The position numbers were made by a program, and so were the translations under genes. A stretch of 64,000 bases of DNA from Pararhizobium sp. (GTDB lineage: Bacteria > Pseudomonadota > Alphaproteobacteria > Rhizobiales > Rhizobiaceae): assembly GCA_030655075.1 (NCBI GenBank), contig JAURWE010000046.1:62001-126000 (forward strand), in the 5' to 3' direction. Of this stretch, positions 54,819-63,288 are shown one piece after another. Below the pieces are notes generated by a model. That model ran no database searches. It worked only from the letters and a program-made list of their open reading frames with translations, and was not told the origin of the DNA. Position 1 is the stretch's first letter; each line of letters begins with the position of its first letter.

Positions 54819-55505
54819 ATGCTCTCTCTTTCGCTTTCCGAAATCTCGATCTCGTTTGCGGGATTGACCCAGCCGGTGCTTTCCATCGATCACCTGCACA
54901 TCGCTGCCGGCTCCAGCGTCGCCATCACCGGCGCCTCCGGATCGGGCAAGACGACGCTGGTCAACATCATCGCCGGCCTGGAGCGTGCCGGTCAGGGCAG
55001 CATCGACTGGAGCGGCACCGATATCGCCCGGCTGTCGGAAAGCCGCCGCGACCGCTGGCGCGGCGGAAATGCCGGTCTGGTCATGCAGGATTTTCATCTG
55101 TTCCCCGGTCTGTCGGCGCTCGACAATGTTCTCCTTCCCGCCCGGCTTGCCGGAGCAGCGTCGAAGCCTGTGGTCGAACGGGCAGCTGACCTCTTGCAGC
55201 AAACCGGCCTGCACCGGCCGCAGCAGCGGATCGAGACCATGTCGCGCGGTGAAATGCAGCGTGTGGCCGTTGCCCGGGCGCTGTTGCGCAAACCGGGCGT
55301 GCTGATTGCCGACGAGCCGACCGCCAGTCTCGATGCCGAAAGCGGCCATGCGGTCGGCGACCTGCTGCTCGATCTCACCGCCACCGACAAGACGACGCTG
55401 ATTGTCGTCTCCCATGACAGCCGCCTGACACAGCGCCTCGGCCGCCGCATCATCCTCGACGGCGGCCGCATATCGAGCGACAGCAGTCTGGAGATCGCCG
55501 CGTGA
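54819..55505 (+). CDS. ABC transporter ATP-binding protein, LolD/MacB type
   Basis: A 228-residue ATPase. Walker A is ITGASGSGKTTL near residue 36, the Q-loop in VMQDFHLFPGLS, the signature MSRGEMQRVAVARAL near 139 and Walker B with D-loop in VLIADEPTASLD. LolD-type ATPases partner with FtsX-fold permeases and power movement at the outer face of the inner membrane. It starts 4 bases after the DUF3299-like gene, and its stop overlaps the permease start (GTGA), so the three genes form an operon. Confidence 0.9.
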   Translation: MLSLSLSEISISFAGLTQPVLSIDHLHIAAGSSVAITGASGSGKTTLVNIIAGLERAGQGSIDWSGTDIARLSESRRDRWRGGNAGLVMQDFHLFPGLSALDNVLLPARLAGAASKPVVERAADLLQQTGLHRPQQRIETMSRGEMQRVAVARALLRKPGVLIADEPTASLDAESGHAVGDLLLDLTATDKTTLIVVSHDSRLTQRLGRRIILDGGRISSDSSLEIAA

Positions 55506-56788
55506 TCCGTTTCATTCTGGCCGACCTTCGCCGCCTCTGGCTCGGCTCGAGCGTGGTCATTCTGCTGGTGGCGCTAGCCGTTGCGCTCGGCGTCACCGTC
55601 ACCCTGCAGGAGCGCGCTCTGCGGCTGGGCAGCGCCCGGGCTGCCGACACGTTCGATCTGGTCATCGGCGCTGCTGGCAGCGAAACGCAGCTGGTCCTCT
55701 CCTCCGTCTTCCTTCAGCCGTCGCCGCTGCCGCTGATGGATGGCAGCATCCTGGCAAAACTTGCCTCCGATCCCCGCGTCGCCTGGGCAGCGCCCATCGG
55801 CTTCGGCGATTCCTTTGCAGGCTATCCGGTCGTCGGCACCACGACGGCGCTCATCGAAAATCTCGGTGGCGGTCTCTTGGAAGGTCAGATGTTCGCCAGG
55901 GAAGGCGATGCGGTGATCGGCGCGTCCGTCACCCTGTCGCTGGCCGCCACGATCAAGCCGATGCACGGCACGGCGGAAGAGGGCGGCGAAACCCACACCG
56001 AAATGGCCTACACGGTGACCGGACGCCTGAAACCCACCGGCACCGCCTGGGACCGCGCCATCCTCGTTCCCATCCAGGCCGTCTGGCATATCCATGGAAT
56101 GGGTCACGCGGACCATGCCGGTGAAGAGCCGGGTCACGATGCTGCGCACGAAGAAGCAGGCCGCGATGCTGCACACGAGGCGGGGCACGACCACGCTCAC
56201 GAAAACACCGCCAATCCCCTCGCTGCGCTCACCGAACGTTTCGACGGCGAGCTGCCCGGTCTTCCGGCCATCCTGGTCAAGCCAAAAACCATGGCCGATG
56301 CCTATCGCCTGCGCCAGGATTACCGCAGCGGCAACACGCTCGGCGTCTTCCCGGCCGAGGTTCTGACGCGGCTCTACGGCACACTCGGCGATGCAAGACT
56401 GGTGCTGGGCGCTGTCGCCGCCGGCTCGCAGGCGCTCGTGGCCGCGTCGCTGCTCATGGTCACCGTCATCCACATCGGCCAGCGCCGCCGCCAGATCGGT
56501 GCGCTCCGCGCCTTCGGTGCACCCCGCCATGCCCTTTTTGCCATCGTCTGGCTCGAACTGTTCAGCCTCGTCGCTGTCGGTGTGGCGCTCGGTTTCGCCC
56601 TCGGCTATGCTGCCGCGACGGCCATCTCAAAGGTCCTGTCCGAAAACAGCGGCGTCGCGCTTCCGGTCGCGTTCAGCAAACAGGATCTCTGGCTCGCCGC
56701 GATCTTGCTTGCCTTCTCCGGCCTTCTCGCCGCCCTCCCGGCGGTGCTTGCCTATCGCCAGTCCCCCGCCGCAGCGCTGCGCAGCTGA
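55502..56788 (+). CDS. ABC transporter permease, FtsX/MacB type, with His-rich loop
   Basis: A 428-residue inner-membrane protein. One hydrophobic segment near the N-terminus (VVILLVALAVALGVTVTL) is followed by a large periplasmic domain and three C-terminal segments (LGAVAAGSQALVAASLLMVTV and beyond) of the FtsX domain, with RRRQIGALRAFGAP, the conserved coupling motif. In the periplasmic part, about residues 196-235 carry a histidine/acidic stretch (HIHGMGHADHAGEEPGH, HEAGHDHAHEN), which could bind Zn or another metal. GTG 55502 overlaps the ATPase stop. Homologues encoded with DUF3299 and zinc-binding proteins are known in other bacteria. Confidence 0.88.
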   Translation: MIRFILADLRRLWLGSSVVILLVALAVALGVTVTLQERALRLGSARAADTFDLVIGAAGSETQLVLSSVFLQPSPLPLMDGSILAKLASDPRVAWAAPIGFGDSFAGYPVVGTTTALIENLGGGLLEGQMFAREGDAVIGASVTLSLAATIKPMHGTAEEGGETHTEMAYTVTGRLKPTGTAWDRAILVPIQAVWHIHGMGHADHAGEEPGHDAAHEEAGRDAAHEAGHDHAHENTANPLAALTERFDGELPGLPAILVKPKTMADAYRLRQDYRSGNTLGVFPAEVLTRLYGTLGDARLVLGAVAAGSQALVAASLLMVTVIHIGQRRRQIGALRAFGAPRHALFAIVWLELFSLVAVGVALGFALGYAAATAISKVLSENSGVALPVAFSKQDLWLAAILLAFSGLLAALPAVLAYRQSPAAALRS

Positions 56789-56828
56789 GCAGCAGCTTGG
56801 GAAGCTGAAGACCCCAATCTTCACCGTT

Positions 56829-56857
56829 CTGTCATCCCCGCTTCACCCTGCTGTCAC
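56829..56857 (+). promoter_or_regulatory. Extended Pho box upstream of the phosphodiesterase gene
   Basis: Three repeats CTGTCAT (56829), GCTTCAC (56840) and CTGTCAC (56851) are spaced at exactly 11 bases. This is the architecture of a PhoB box with tandem sites. It lies 50 bases before the next start codon. Confidence 0.75.
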
Positions 56858-56906
56858 CGACTCACCCTATCGACGGGTGCATCGACACCTGGCACGGAGT
56901 TTCCCG

Positions 56907-57923
56907 ATGCGTTGGACTGCCGCGATCGTTTCTGCCCTGATCATGACCTGCATGACCGGGTCCGGTTCCGCCGCCGATACGGTGAGGACCTCGCAGATCC
57001 TCTCCCGCCTGACCCACGCCAACGATTGGCGCAACCATGTGATGGTCGTCGCCCACCGCACCGGCTGGAAGGAGAACGGCAAGTTCCGCTTTGCCGACAA
57101 CTCGCTGGCCGCCATCCGCAACTCGATCGCGCTCGGCGCCGAGATGCTCGAACTCGACGTGCGCAAGTCGGCCGATGGCGTGCTGATCCTGATGCATGAC
57201 AGCTGGCTCGACCGCACCACCGATTGCAAGGGCGAGGTCGACAAGCGCACGCTGGCCGAGCTGAAGCGCTGCCGCCTCGTCAATGAGGGCACCCGTATTG
57301 CCACGGACGAGAGCATCCCGACGCTGGAAGAGGCGCTGCTGACGACGCGCGGCCAGATCCTCGTCAACATCGACAACAAGCTCGAAGCCGATGCGCTGCC
57401 CGATATCGCCGCGACGGCCCGCGACCTCGGCATGGCCGACCAGATCCTGATGAAGCAGAATGTCTGGAACGCCGCCCGCATTGCCGACACCAAGGCTGTT
57501 CTGGCGAAAGTCGGCAATGACGTGCCCTTCATGCCGATACTTGCCGACGATGCCGTCCACGACGAGCGCTTCATGGTCGCCGCCACGCGTGCATTCGCCG
57601 CCCCGGCGGCTGAGCTGGTTCATTGGCAAAAGGACGGCGACCCGCTGACGGTACGCGGTGGGCCGCTGTTCACGGCCAAGGCAAGGGCTGCGGCGATTGC
57701 CGGCAACTGGCACCTCTGGGTGAATGTCTACGGCATCGTCAACCGGCCGGACGGCATGCTGTCCGGCGGCCGCGGCGATGCGCTGGCAATGTCCCGGCCG
57801 GACGAGGTCTATGGCTTCTGGATCGATCGCGGCGTCACCATCATCCAGACCGACGAGCCGAAAGCCGCCATCGCCTGGCTCGACGCCAACGGCTACCGCA
57901 TTCCCTACGATCTGACCAACTGA
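56907..57923 (+). CDS. Glycerophosphodiester phosphodiesterase family protein
   Basis: A 338-residue exported protein with a signal peptide (AIVSALIMTCMTGSGSAAD). The GDPD domain shows VVAHRTGWKENG with the catalytic histidine, the metal-binding ELDVRKSADGVLILMHDSWLDRTT (second histidine), and LVNIDNKLEADAL. Family members hydrolyse glycerophosphodiesters to glycerol-3-phosphate and an alcohol; in the periplasm this makes phosphate available to phosphatases. GGAG precedes ATG 56907. The triple Pho box upstream suggests strong PhoB-dependent induction. Together with PhoA it forms the outer boundary of this cluster. Confidence 0.9.
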   Translation: MRWTAAIVSALIMTCMTGSGSAADTVRTSQILSRLTHANDWRNHVMVVAHRTGWKENGKFRFADNSLAAIRNSIALGAEMLELDVRKSADGVLILMHDSWLDRTTDCKGEVDKRTLAELKRCRLVNEGTRIATDESIPTLEEALLTTRGQILVNIDNKLEADALPDIAATARDLGMADQILMKQNVWNAARIADTKAVLAKVGNDVPFMPILADDAVHDERFMVAATRAFAAPAAELVHWQKDGDPLTVRGGPLFTAKARAAAIAGNWHLWVNVYGIVNRPDGMLSGGRGDALAMSRPDEVYGFWIDRGVTIIQTDEPKAAIAWLDANGYRIPYDLTN

Positions 57924-57956
57924 TGCAGTTCGTTCACCAGCAGCGGGCCAATGGCC

Positions 57957-58784
57957 TTAGCCGCCCGACTCGCTATCCACAGCGGCTTTCTCCGGCGGAT
58001 TCAGCTTCTCGCGCTGCTGGATGCGCAGCTGCGAGACCCGGTCCCAGTCCCCGGACCGCTCCGCCTCGCGCATGGCGGTGATGATGAAATCGATATGCGC
58101 CTGCGCCGCCGCCTTGGCCGCGACGGGATCCGCATCCATGATCGCCTGATAGATCGCCAGATGCTGCGAAAGCAGCAGGTCGCGGGCGCCGGGCACGGCA
58201 AAAACCAGCTTGCGGTGATAGAAGATCCCCTGCGTCAGCAGCCGGTAGCAGGCGCGCAGCGTGTGCAGCAGGATGATGTTGTGGGCGCTTTCGCCGATGG
58301 CATTGTGCAGCTCGACATCCGCCTCCAGCTCATCCTCGAACCGTCCGCTGTCATGGGCGGCACGCATGCGTCCGGCAATGCGGGTGAGGATCTCGCGGTC
58401 GCTGGCCGTCGCTCGCCGCGCCGCCATATCCGCCGTCAGGCCTTCGAGCTCGCGCCGGTATTCGAGATAATCGTAGGTGGCGCGCTGGTGGCGGGCAATA
58501 AGGTCGATGACAGGCTTTGAAAACACCTGGCCGATAATGTCGGCCACGAACGTGCCGCCGCCATGGTTGCTGACCACCAGCCCCCGGGCCTCCAGCTCCT
58601 TCAGCGCCTCGCGCAGGATCGGCCGCGACACGTCGAAACTCTTCGACAACTCACGCTCGCCCGGCAACCGGTCGCCGTCGCGCAGCACGCCATCGAGCAC
58701 CAGAAGCTCGATCTGGTGAACCACTTCGTCGGCGGTGCGGCTGTGCCGGATACGGGCATAGAGATCGATGGCTGCGTCGGTCAC
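57957..58784 (-). CDS. GntR family transcriptional regulator, FCD subfamily
   Basis: A 275-residue regulator. The winged helix contains LVLDGVLRDGDRLPGERELSKSFDVSRPILREALKELEARGLVV, and the FCD domain shows AHDSGRFEDELEADVELHNAIGE and QHLAIYQAIMDADP. I start at GTG 58784 because GGAGG lies five bases upstream; the longer frame to ATG 58817 would place that site inside the gene. LldR/GlcC/PdhR-type members respond to lactate, glycolate or pyruvate. The glycolate oxidase genes start 3 kb further on and are possible targets. It is divergent from the DUF3422 gene. Confidence 0.9.
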   Translation of the reverse strand: MTDAAIDLYARIRHSRTADEVVHQIELLVLDGVLRDGDRLPGERELSKSFDVSRPILREALKELEARGLVVSNHGGGTFVADIIGQVFSKPVIDLIARHQRATYDYLEYRRELEGLTADMAARRATASDREILTRIAGRMRAAHDSGRFEDELEADVELHNAIGESAHNIILLHTLRACYRLLTQGIFYHRKLVFAVPGARDLLLSQHLAIYQAIMDADPVAAKAAAQAHIDFIITAMREAERSGDWDRVSQLRIQQREKLNPPEKAAVDSESGG

Positions 58785-58956
58785 GGGGTCCTCCAGTGCC
58801 GACAGCCTACCAAGCATTGGCCGAACTGGTCAATTTAAGTATCCAGTCGCACGGGCTCCTGCGGCAGAATTTCTCCTCCCTGCGTCAATCCGCTGTTTCC
58901 CTTTTGGCCGCTGCCTTGCTATGCGAAGCGCACATCTGCATTCGAGGGGGATATCG

Positions 58957-60240
58957 ATGCCGAAGGGGACATTCGCATTTCCGGCTGCCATGCACCGGGC
59001 GCAGGCGCTGGGCGAGATCCATGCCCGGCCCTATGCGCTGGTCACGTCGCCCCGGGTGATCTTTCAACTCGCCTTCATGACCGAGGGCGGATCGCCGGTA
59101 GATCACGCGGTGCTGGCCGAGCTGTCGCGTGCCCGTGGCGTCGCACCTCCGGGCAAGGAAGCCAATCACCACGCCATGCCCTGGGGGCAGGGCACTCTGC
59201 GCTGGGAGCGCCACACGGAATTTTCCACCTACTTCTGGGACGGCCTGCCGCCGGAGCAATTCGGCGGCGAGGTGGCCGTGCATCCGTTCGGCGACGGTTT
59301 TATGCCGCCCGGCACGCTGATTTCAGGCATCAGGCTGGAAATCCGGCCCGATTCACCGGAAGCCGCAGCGGCCGTCTCGGTCTTCGACCCGACCAGCCTC
59401 TGCCGCAGCGAGATCAAGAGCGGCCAGGCCGAAATCATGACCGATTTCCGCCAGAACGGCGACGGGCTCACCCAGATCCTGGTGATCGATCGCGGCATGA
59501 CCCAGGCCGGTACCGGCGCGCTGGTCCAGCGCCTTCTCGACATCGAAACCTACCGCACGCTGGCCATGCTCGGCCTGCCGCTTGCCCAGTCGCTGTCGCC
59601 GGAGATGCGTCGCATCGAGGACGGGCTGACGGCGCTGACGCTGCGGATGAAAGCCAACGCCCGGGAAGAGGCCGACGAGATGCTGGCCGAAATCACCCGG
59701 CTTGCCGCCCAGCTGGAAGCCAATGCTGCCTCCAGCCTCTACCGGTTCGGCGCCAGCCGCGCCTACTACGGCATCGTCCAGGAGCGCATCCGCACGCTGG
59801 CCGAAAGCCCATTCTCGGGTTATGAAACGCTCGGCTCCTTCCTGGAGCGGCGGCTCGCGCCGGCCATGCGCACCTGCCAGTCGGTCGAGGAGCGGCAGGC
59901 CAACCTGTCGCGCAAGCTCGCCCGCGCCACGGCGTTGCTCAGAAGCTGGGTCGATGTCGAACTCGAGCATCAAAACAGTGCGCTGCTGAACTCCATGGAC
60001 CGCCGCGCCAAGCTGCAACTGCGGCTGCAGCAGACGGTCGAAGGTCTGTCGGTCGCGGCCATTTCCTACTATGTCGTCGGCCTGTTCGGCTATCTCGCCA
60101 AGGCGCTGGAGAAGCTCGGCCTGCCGGTCGAGGCGACGCTGCTCACCGGCCTCTTCGTGCCGGTCGCCGTCCTGTCGATCTGGTGGGTGGTGCGCTCGAT
60201 CCGCAGGCGGCATGAAGACGAAGACCGGGCCGGAGGTTGA
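58957..60240 (+). CDS. DUF3422 family membrane protein
   Basis: A 427-residue protein. It starts MPKGTFAFPAAMHRAQALGEIHARPYALVTSPRVIFQLAF and contains PWGQGTLRWERHTEFSTYFWDG. The C-terminal ~100 residues hold two hydrophobic segments (VAAISYYVVGLFGYLAKAL; LLTGLFVPVAVLSIWWVVRSI). This is DUF3422, a conserved but uncharacterised family. The large soluble part carries a coiled-coil-like helical region (LTLRMKANAREEADEMLAEITRLAAQLEA). GAGGGGG lies upstream of ATG 58957. Function unknown; an envelope role is plausible. Confidence 0.88.
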   Translation: MPKGTFAFPAAMHRAQALGEIHARPYALVTSPRVIFQLAFMTEGGSPVDHAVLAELSRARGVAPPGKEANHHAMPWGQGTLRWERHTEFSTYFWDGLPPEQFGGEVAVHPFGDGFMPPGTLISGIRLEIRPDSPEAAAAVSVFDPTSLCRSEIKSGQAEIMTDFRQNGDGLTQILVIDRGMTQAGTGALVQRLLDIETYRTLAMLGLPLAQSLSPEMRRIEDGLTALTLRMKANAREEADEMLAEITRLAAQLEANAASSLYRFGASRAYYGIVQERIRTLAESPFSGYETLGSFLERRLAPAMRTCQSVEERQANLSRKLARATALLRSWVDVELEHQNSALLNSMDRRAKLQLRLQQTVEGLSVAAISYYVVGLFGYLAKALEKLGLPVEATLLTGLFVPVAVLSIWWVVRSIRRRHEDEDRAGG

Positions 60241-60247
60241 CCAGTCT

Positions 60248-60754
60248 TTAGGTGGAGAGGTCGCACATCAGCGTCGGCTTGCCTTTGAAGACCCCGAATT
60301 CCGTGTTCATCTCGGCGCCATCGCCGGCGTTGAGCTTCTCGTTCGAGCGTTTTGCGCGCGCGGCAAAGGTCTTCTTGGCCTGTTCGGTGGCGCTCTCCTC
60401 GAAGATGACGCTGTGGACGACGAAACCGCTTTCGTCATGCGTGATGTAAATGTCGAGCGCTTTCACGGGAACGCCGCGCCAGGTGCCGGACACCGGAATG
60501 ACCGTGTGCAGGTAGTTGCCTTCGGTCTCGACCACAGGGGCATGAAAGAGCAGCGCATAGGCCGGCGGGATTTTCAGGCTTCCCTGTCCACGGGCGAAAT
60601 CGTAGCTGGAGCGCAGCAGCGTATCGAGCGCCACTGTGTAGTCGCAGCCATCGTCAAAACCCTTCAGCAGCGTATCCAGCGTCGCGGCACCGGCAGAGAC
60701 AGGCAGCATGAGCAAGGCAAGACATATCCCAATTTTTCCGGCCCGAAGTCTCAT
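60248..60754 (-). CDS. Exported hypothetical protein
   Basis: A 168-residue protein with a signal peptide (IGICLALLMLPVSAGAA). The mature part is mostly beta: YDFARGQGSLKIPPAYALLFHAPVVETEGNYLHTVIPVSG, then VPVKALDIYITHDESGFVVHSVIFEES; one cysteine pair is possible (DGCDYTV and LMCDLST). AAGGA lies 9 bases before ATG 60754; a TTG at 60757 is an alternative. No family recognised. It converges with the DUF3422 gene and lies downstream of the LysR gene on the same strand. Confidence 0.7.
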   Translation of the reverse strand: MRLRAGKIGICLALLMLPVSAGAATLDTLLKGFDDGCDYTVALDTLLRSSYDFARGQGSLKIPPAYALLFHAPVVETEGNYLHTVIPVSGTWRGVPVKALDIYITHDESGFVVHSVIFEESATEQAKKTFAARAKRSNEKLNAGDGAEMNTEFGVFKGKPTLMCDLST

Positions 60755-60824
60755 CAACCGTCATCCTTTTGCCCATCCATCGACAACCTAAAGACTAGCA
60801 TTTCGCGTTGTTATGGCAACGCTG

Positions 60825-61724
60825 TCAGGCCTTGTCCCAATACGGCGTCTGTCCATAGATCCCGGCCAGATAGTCGATAAAGCTGCGCACTTTGGCCGGC
60901 AGGAACTGGCGGCTGGGATAGACGGCCGAAACCGCAAGGCTGCGCGGCCCTTCCCAGTCCGGCAGGACCTGGATCAGCGCCCCGGTCTTCAGCTCCGGGC
61001 CGATATCCCAGGTCGAACGCAAGGCGATGCCGATGCCGGCGATGACCGCCTCGCGGATGACCTCGCTGGAATTGGTGATCAGCGGTCCCTGCGGCCGATA
61101 GGTTAGTGTCCCGGCCGGGCCTTCCAGCTTCCAGGTGTCGTGATTGTGGGCCGGCAGGCAGGTGTGCGCCGTCAGGTCGTCCATGGTCTTGGGCGTGCCA
61201 TGGGCGGCAATATAGCCCGGCGTGGCGCAGAGAATGCGGCGCACCGGCGCCAGCTTGCGGGCAACGAGGCTGGAATCCGAGAGGTCGCCGATGCGGATGG
61301 CGAGATCGAAGCCACCGGCGACGATATCGACCAACTCGTCGGAGAGGATGAGATTGATCACCAGATCCGGGTGGGCGCTCATGAAAGCCTTCAGATGCGG
61401 CGCGATATGCATGCGTCCGAACGAGGTCGGCGCGGAAATCCGCAAGGTGCCCTGAACCTGGCCCGAGCGTCCCGAGGCAAAGGCTTCTGCCTCCTCCACC
61501 CCGGCCAGGATGCCAAGCACCCGGTCGTAAAAGCCCTGGCCGGCCTCGGTCAGCGAAATCTGCCGGGTGGTGCGCTGCAGAAGCCGCGTGCCCAGCCGGT
61601 CTTCCAGCCGCTTGATCCGTTTGGAGATCACCGCTGGCGAAAGGCCCAGCAGCCGCCCGGCCGCCGACATGCTGCCCGACGACACGACGCGAACGAAAAT
61701 ATCGAGATCGCCCAGATTGGTCAT
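60825..61724 (-). CDS. LysR family transcriptional regulator
   Basis: A 299-residue regulator. The helix-turn-helix is LDIFVRVVSSGSMSAAGRLLGLSPAVISKRIKRLEDRLGTRLL, of the branch that often controls oxidoreductase genes. The effector domain starts near residue 88 (GTLRISAPTSFGRMHIAPHLKAF). GGGAG is upstream of ATG 61724. It is divergent from glcD with 124 bases between, so it probably governs glycolate oxidase expression; effector unknown. Confidence 0.92.
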   Translation of the reverse strand: MTNLGDLDIFVRVVSSGSMSAAGRLLGLSPAVISKRIKRLEDRLGTRLLQRTTRQISLTEAGQGFYDRVLGILAGVEEAEAFASGRSGQVQGTLRISAPTSFGRMHIAPHLKAFMSAHPDLVINLILSDELVDIVAGGFDLAIRIGDLSDSSLVARKLAPVRRILCATPGYIAAHGTPKTMDDLTAHTCLPAHNHDTWKLEGPAGTLTYRPQGPLITNSSEVIREAVIAGIGIALRSTWDIGPELKTGALIQVLPDWEGPRSLAVSAVYPSRQFLPAKVRSFIDYLAGIYGQTPYWDKA

Positions 61725-61848
61725 AGATATCTCCCGGCAACATTCTCGCCGATTGTTGCCTTCCATGGAACAGATGCTTAGCATTTGCCTGGTGGGGAAT
61801 GAAGTGGTAAAGAAAAAATACCAGTACGGCGCGACGGAGAGAACAGAC

Positions 61849-63288
61849 ATGGCAGATACGATCACTTTCCTGCCGCCGAAACAGGCCGTGCTCGACCGCC
61901 GCCGCGAGATCGTCGCCGATCTCGCCGATCTGCTGCCCGCCGGCTGTCTGATCAGCGAGCCGCGCGGCCTCGTGCCCTTCGAGACCGACGCCTTCATCGC
62001 CTATCGCCGCGTACCGCTGGCCGTGGCCCTGCCGCAGACGACGGCGCAGGTCGCGGCCCTGCTCAAATATTGCAGCCGTTATGATATTCCGGTCGTTCCG
62101 CGCGGTGCCGGAACCTCGCTCTCCGGCGGCGCCATCCCCCAGGAAGATGCCGTCGTCATCGGCCTGTCGAAGATGAGCCGCATCCTCGATATCGATTTTG
62201 CCAACCGCACCGCCACGGTTCAGGCCGGCGTCACCAACATCAACATCTCCGAAGCGGTGACGGCCGACGGCTATTTTTACGCACCCGATCCGAGTTCGCA
62301 GCTTGCCTGCACCATCGGCGGCAATATCGGCATGAATTCCGGTGGCGCCCACTGTCTGAAATACGGCGTCACCACCAACAACCTGCTCGGCGTCAAGATG
62401 GTCATGTTCGATGGCACGATCATCGAGCTTGGCGGCAAGGCGCTGGATGCGCCGGGCCTTGATCTGCTCGGCCTCGTCTGCGGCTCGGAGGGCCAGCTCG
62501 GCATCGTCACCGAGGCCACCGTCCGCCTGATCGCCCGGCCGGAAGGCTGCCGCCCGGTCCTCTTCGGCTTTCCGACATCCGAGGAAGCCGGCACCTGCGT
62601 CGCCGAAATCATCGGCACCGGCATCATTCCCGTCGCCATCGAATTCATGGACAAGCCGGCCATCGACATCTGCGAGGCCTTTGCCCATGCCGGCTACCCG
62701 ATGGATGTCGAGGCGCTGCTGATCGTCGAGGTCGAAGGCTCGGATGCCGAAATGGATGCGATGCTCGCCAGCATCATCGAGATTGCCCGCAAGCACGGCG
62801 TCAAGACCATCAAGGAAAGCCAGTCGGCCACCGAAGCGGCGCTGATCTGGAAGGGCCGCAAGTCCGCCTTCGGCGCCACGGGCCGCATCGCCGACTATAT
62901 CTGCATGGACGGCACCGTGCCGCTCGGCCAGCTCTCCTATGTGCTAAAGAAGACCACCGAAATCATCGACCGCTACGGCCTGCGTGTCGCCAACGTCTTC
63001 CACGCCGGCGACGGCAACATGCATCCGCTGATCCTCTACAACATCAACGATCCGGAAGACGCCGCCCGCGCCGAACAGGCGGGCAATGAGATCCTCAAAC
63101 TCTGCGTCGATGCCGGCGGCTGTCTCACCGGCGAGCACGGTGTCGGCATCGAGAAGCGCGACCTGATGCGCCATCAATATTCCGATGCCGATCTCGCCCA
63201 GCAGATGGCGGTGCGATCGGCCTTCGATCCGCACTGGATTCTCAATCCCTCGAAAGTCTTCCCGCTCGACGGACGGCCTGCCGCATGA
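61849..63288 (+). CDS. glcD: Glycolate oxidase subunit GlcD (FAD-linked)
   Basis: A 479-residue flavoprotein. The FAD-binding part carries VPLAVALPQTTAQVAALLKYCSRYDIPVVPRGAGTSLSGGAI, GNIGMNSGGAHCLKYG and CGSEGQLGIVTEAT. The C-terminal FAD-linked oxidase domain ends with HAGDGNMHPLILYN and TGEHGVGIEKRD. In GlcDEF the subunit oxidises glycolate to glyoxylate. Its stop overlaps the start of glcE (ATGA), so the operon order glcD-glcE is supported. The family also contains D-lactate dehydrogenases, but the following GlcE-like gene makes glycolate oxidase most likely. Located divergent from the LysR gene. Confidence 0.93.
   Translation: MADTITFLPPKQAVLDRRREIVADLADLLPAGCLISEPRGLVPFETDAFIAYRRVPLAVALPQTTAQVAALLKYCSRYDIPVVPRGAGTSLSGGAIPQEDAVVIGLSKMSRILDIDFANRTATVQAGVTNINISEAVTADGYFYAPDPSSQLACTIGGNIGMNSGGAHCLKYGVTTNNLLGVKMVMFDGTIIELGGKALDAPGLDLLGLVCGSEGQLGIVTEATVRLIARPEGCRPVLFGFPTSEEAGTCVAEIIGTGIIPVAIEFMDKPAIDICEAFAHAGYPMDVEALLIVEVEGSDAEMDAMLASIIEIARKHGVKTIKESQSATEAALIWKGRKSAFGATGRIADYICMDGTVPLGQLSYVLKKTTEIIDRYGLRVANVFHAGDGNMHPLILYNINDPEDAARAEQAGNEILKLCVDAGGCLTGEHGVGIEKRDLMRHQYSDADLAQQMAVRSAFDPHWILNPSKVFPLDGRPAA

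Noticed and set aside
60811..62796. 661-codon minus-strand frame
   Set aside because: Antisense to glcD and merely overlaps the real LysR gene in another frame.
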